26,865 nucleotides of DNA from Chlorokybus atmophyticus. Its lineage: Eukaryota; Streptophyta; Chlorokybophyceae; Chlorokybales; Chlorokybaceae. The stretch is from contig RHPI01001960.1 of NCBI GenBank assembly GCA_009103225.1, positions 32,366-59,230 on the forward strand, given 5' to 3'. Numbering within the stretch: position 1 is the first letter of the stretch; each line of letters opens with the position of its first letter. Under the pieces are notes generated by a model. The model saw nothing but the letters and a program-made list of their open reading frames with translations. It was not told the DNA's origin and searched no databases. The position numbers were made by a program, and so were the translations under genes. Positions 26,647 through 26,865 of the stretch are shown piece after piece.

Positions 26647-26865
26647 TAGGCCTTGTGCAAGGATGACGCAAAGATCTGACCTTGTACTTTGTATTACCTC
26701 ATGGCCGTAGCACAGCCTGCAAGGCAAAGCGGGTTGCGCTCAAAACTGTTGGACACAAATCAGGCATGCAAGCGCCTAACACTGGCAGTAGAATTGCCCA
26801 AACATGCTGTTGGAAAAACCCCTCACAACTGCACTCACATATGCACAAATACAAGGTATGTTTGC
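26647..26865. other. Right-edge sequence without a recognised feature
   Basis: Mixed composition with no open frame that I can support. Confidence 0.4.

Noticed and set aside
1-26865. CRISPR arrays, bacterial operons, rRNA or an intact tRNA gene
   Set aside because: No spaced direct repeats of CRISPR form, no operon-like gene runs and no conserved RNA cores were seen. The gene structure is eukaryotic.

Overview
The window looks like nuclear DNA of a eukaryote, most likely an alga. Genes are cut by short GT-AG introns, long stretches are simple sequence (TG/CA, TC, TA, poly-G), and most recognisable coding capacity belongs to LTR retrotransposons. Three things favour the green lineage or a similar protist: a Pro-rich, extensin-like membrane protein, a Copia element primed from the anticodon arm of initiator tRNA-Met, and a Ty3/gypsy element carrying a cytosine-5 DNA methyltransferase. 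The species cannot be named from the sequence.

Layout. 1-2640: microsatellite-rich DNA with the 5' part of a Pro-rich membrane protein gene on the minus strand (about 328-892). 2640-4340: palindrome-rich DNA, including a perfect 44-bp palindrome, then a decayed probable PIF/Harbinger transposase. 4371-10411: a 5'-truncated, frameshifted plus-strand Copia element (gag, protease, integrase, RT, RNase H, 3' LTR). A second Copia-type element (7013-8943) sits inside its RT with a 5-bp target duplication; its interior is inverted and it carries a half-tRNA primer-binding site. 10412-15663: a minus-strand multi-exon gene with a Q-rich segment, a SET domain, a Pro-rich basic segment and a long coiled coil. 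It carries in-frame stops and abuts the Copia 3' LTR. About 15812-20036: a minus-strand Ty3/gypsy element with methyltransferase, RT, RNase H, integrase and a C-terminal PHD finger, truncated at its 5' end. 20040-20780: AT-rich degenerate repeats. 20855-23364: an unrecognised multi-exon minus-strand gene ending in an RGG-like tail. 23546-24884: a nine-copy tandem array of 150/151-bp units. 25414-26323: a small two-exon plus-strand gene.

How the parts relate. The region is a pile-up of retroelements in and between host-like genes. The most unusual item is the gypsy element: it joins a DNA-methylation writer (DNMT3-like motifs) to a chromatin reader (PHD finger behind integrase), so it could both mark chromatin and choose it. 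Both retroelements and the SET gene carry in-frame TAG/TAA codons, several at positions where the family or local sequence demands Gln. Either C-to-T decay (CAG is a CHG methylation context) or a UAR=Gln code could explain this. The presence of some TGA stops and frameshifts favours decay, but the question is open.
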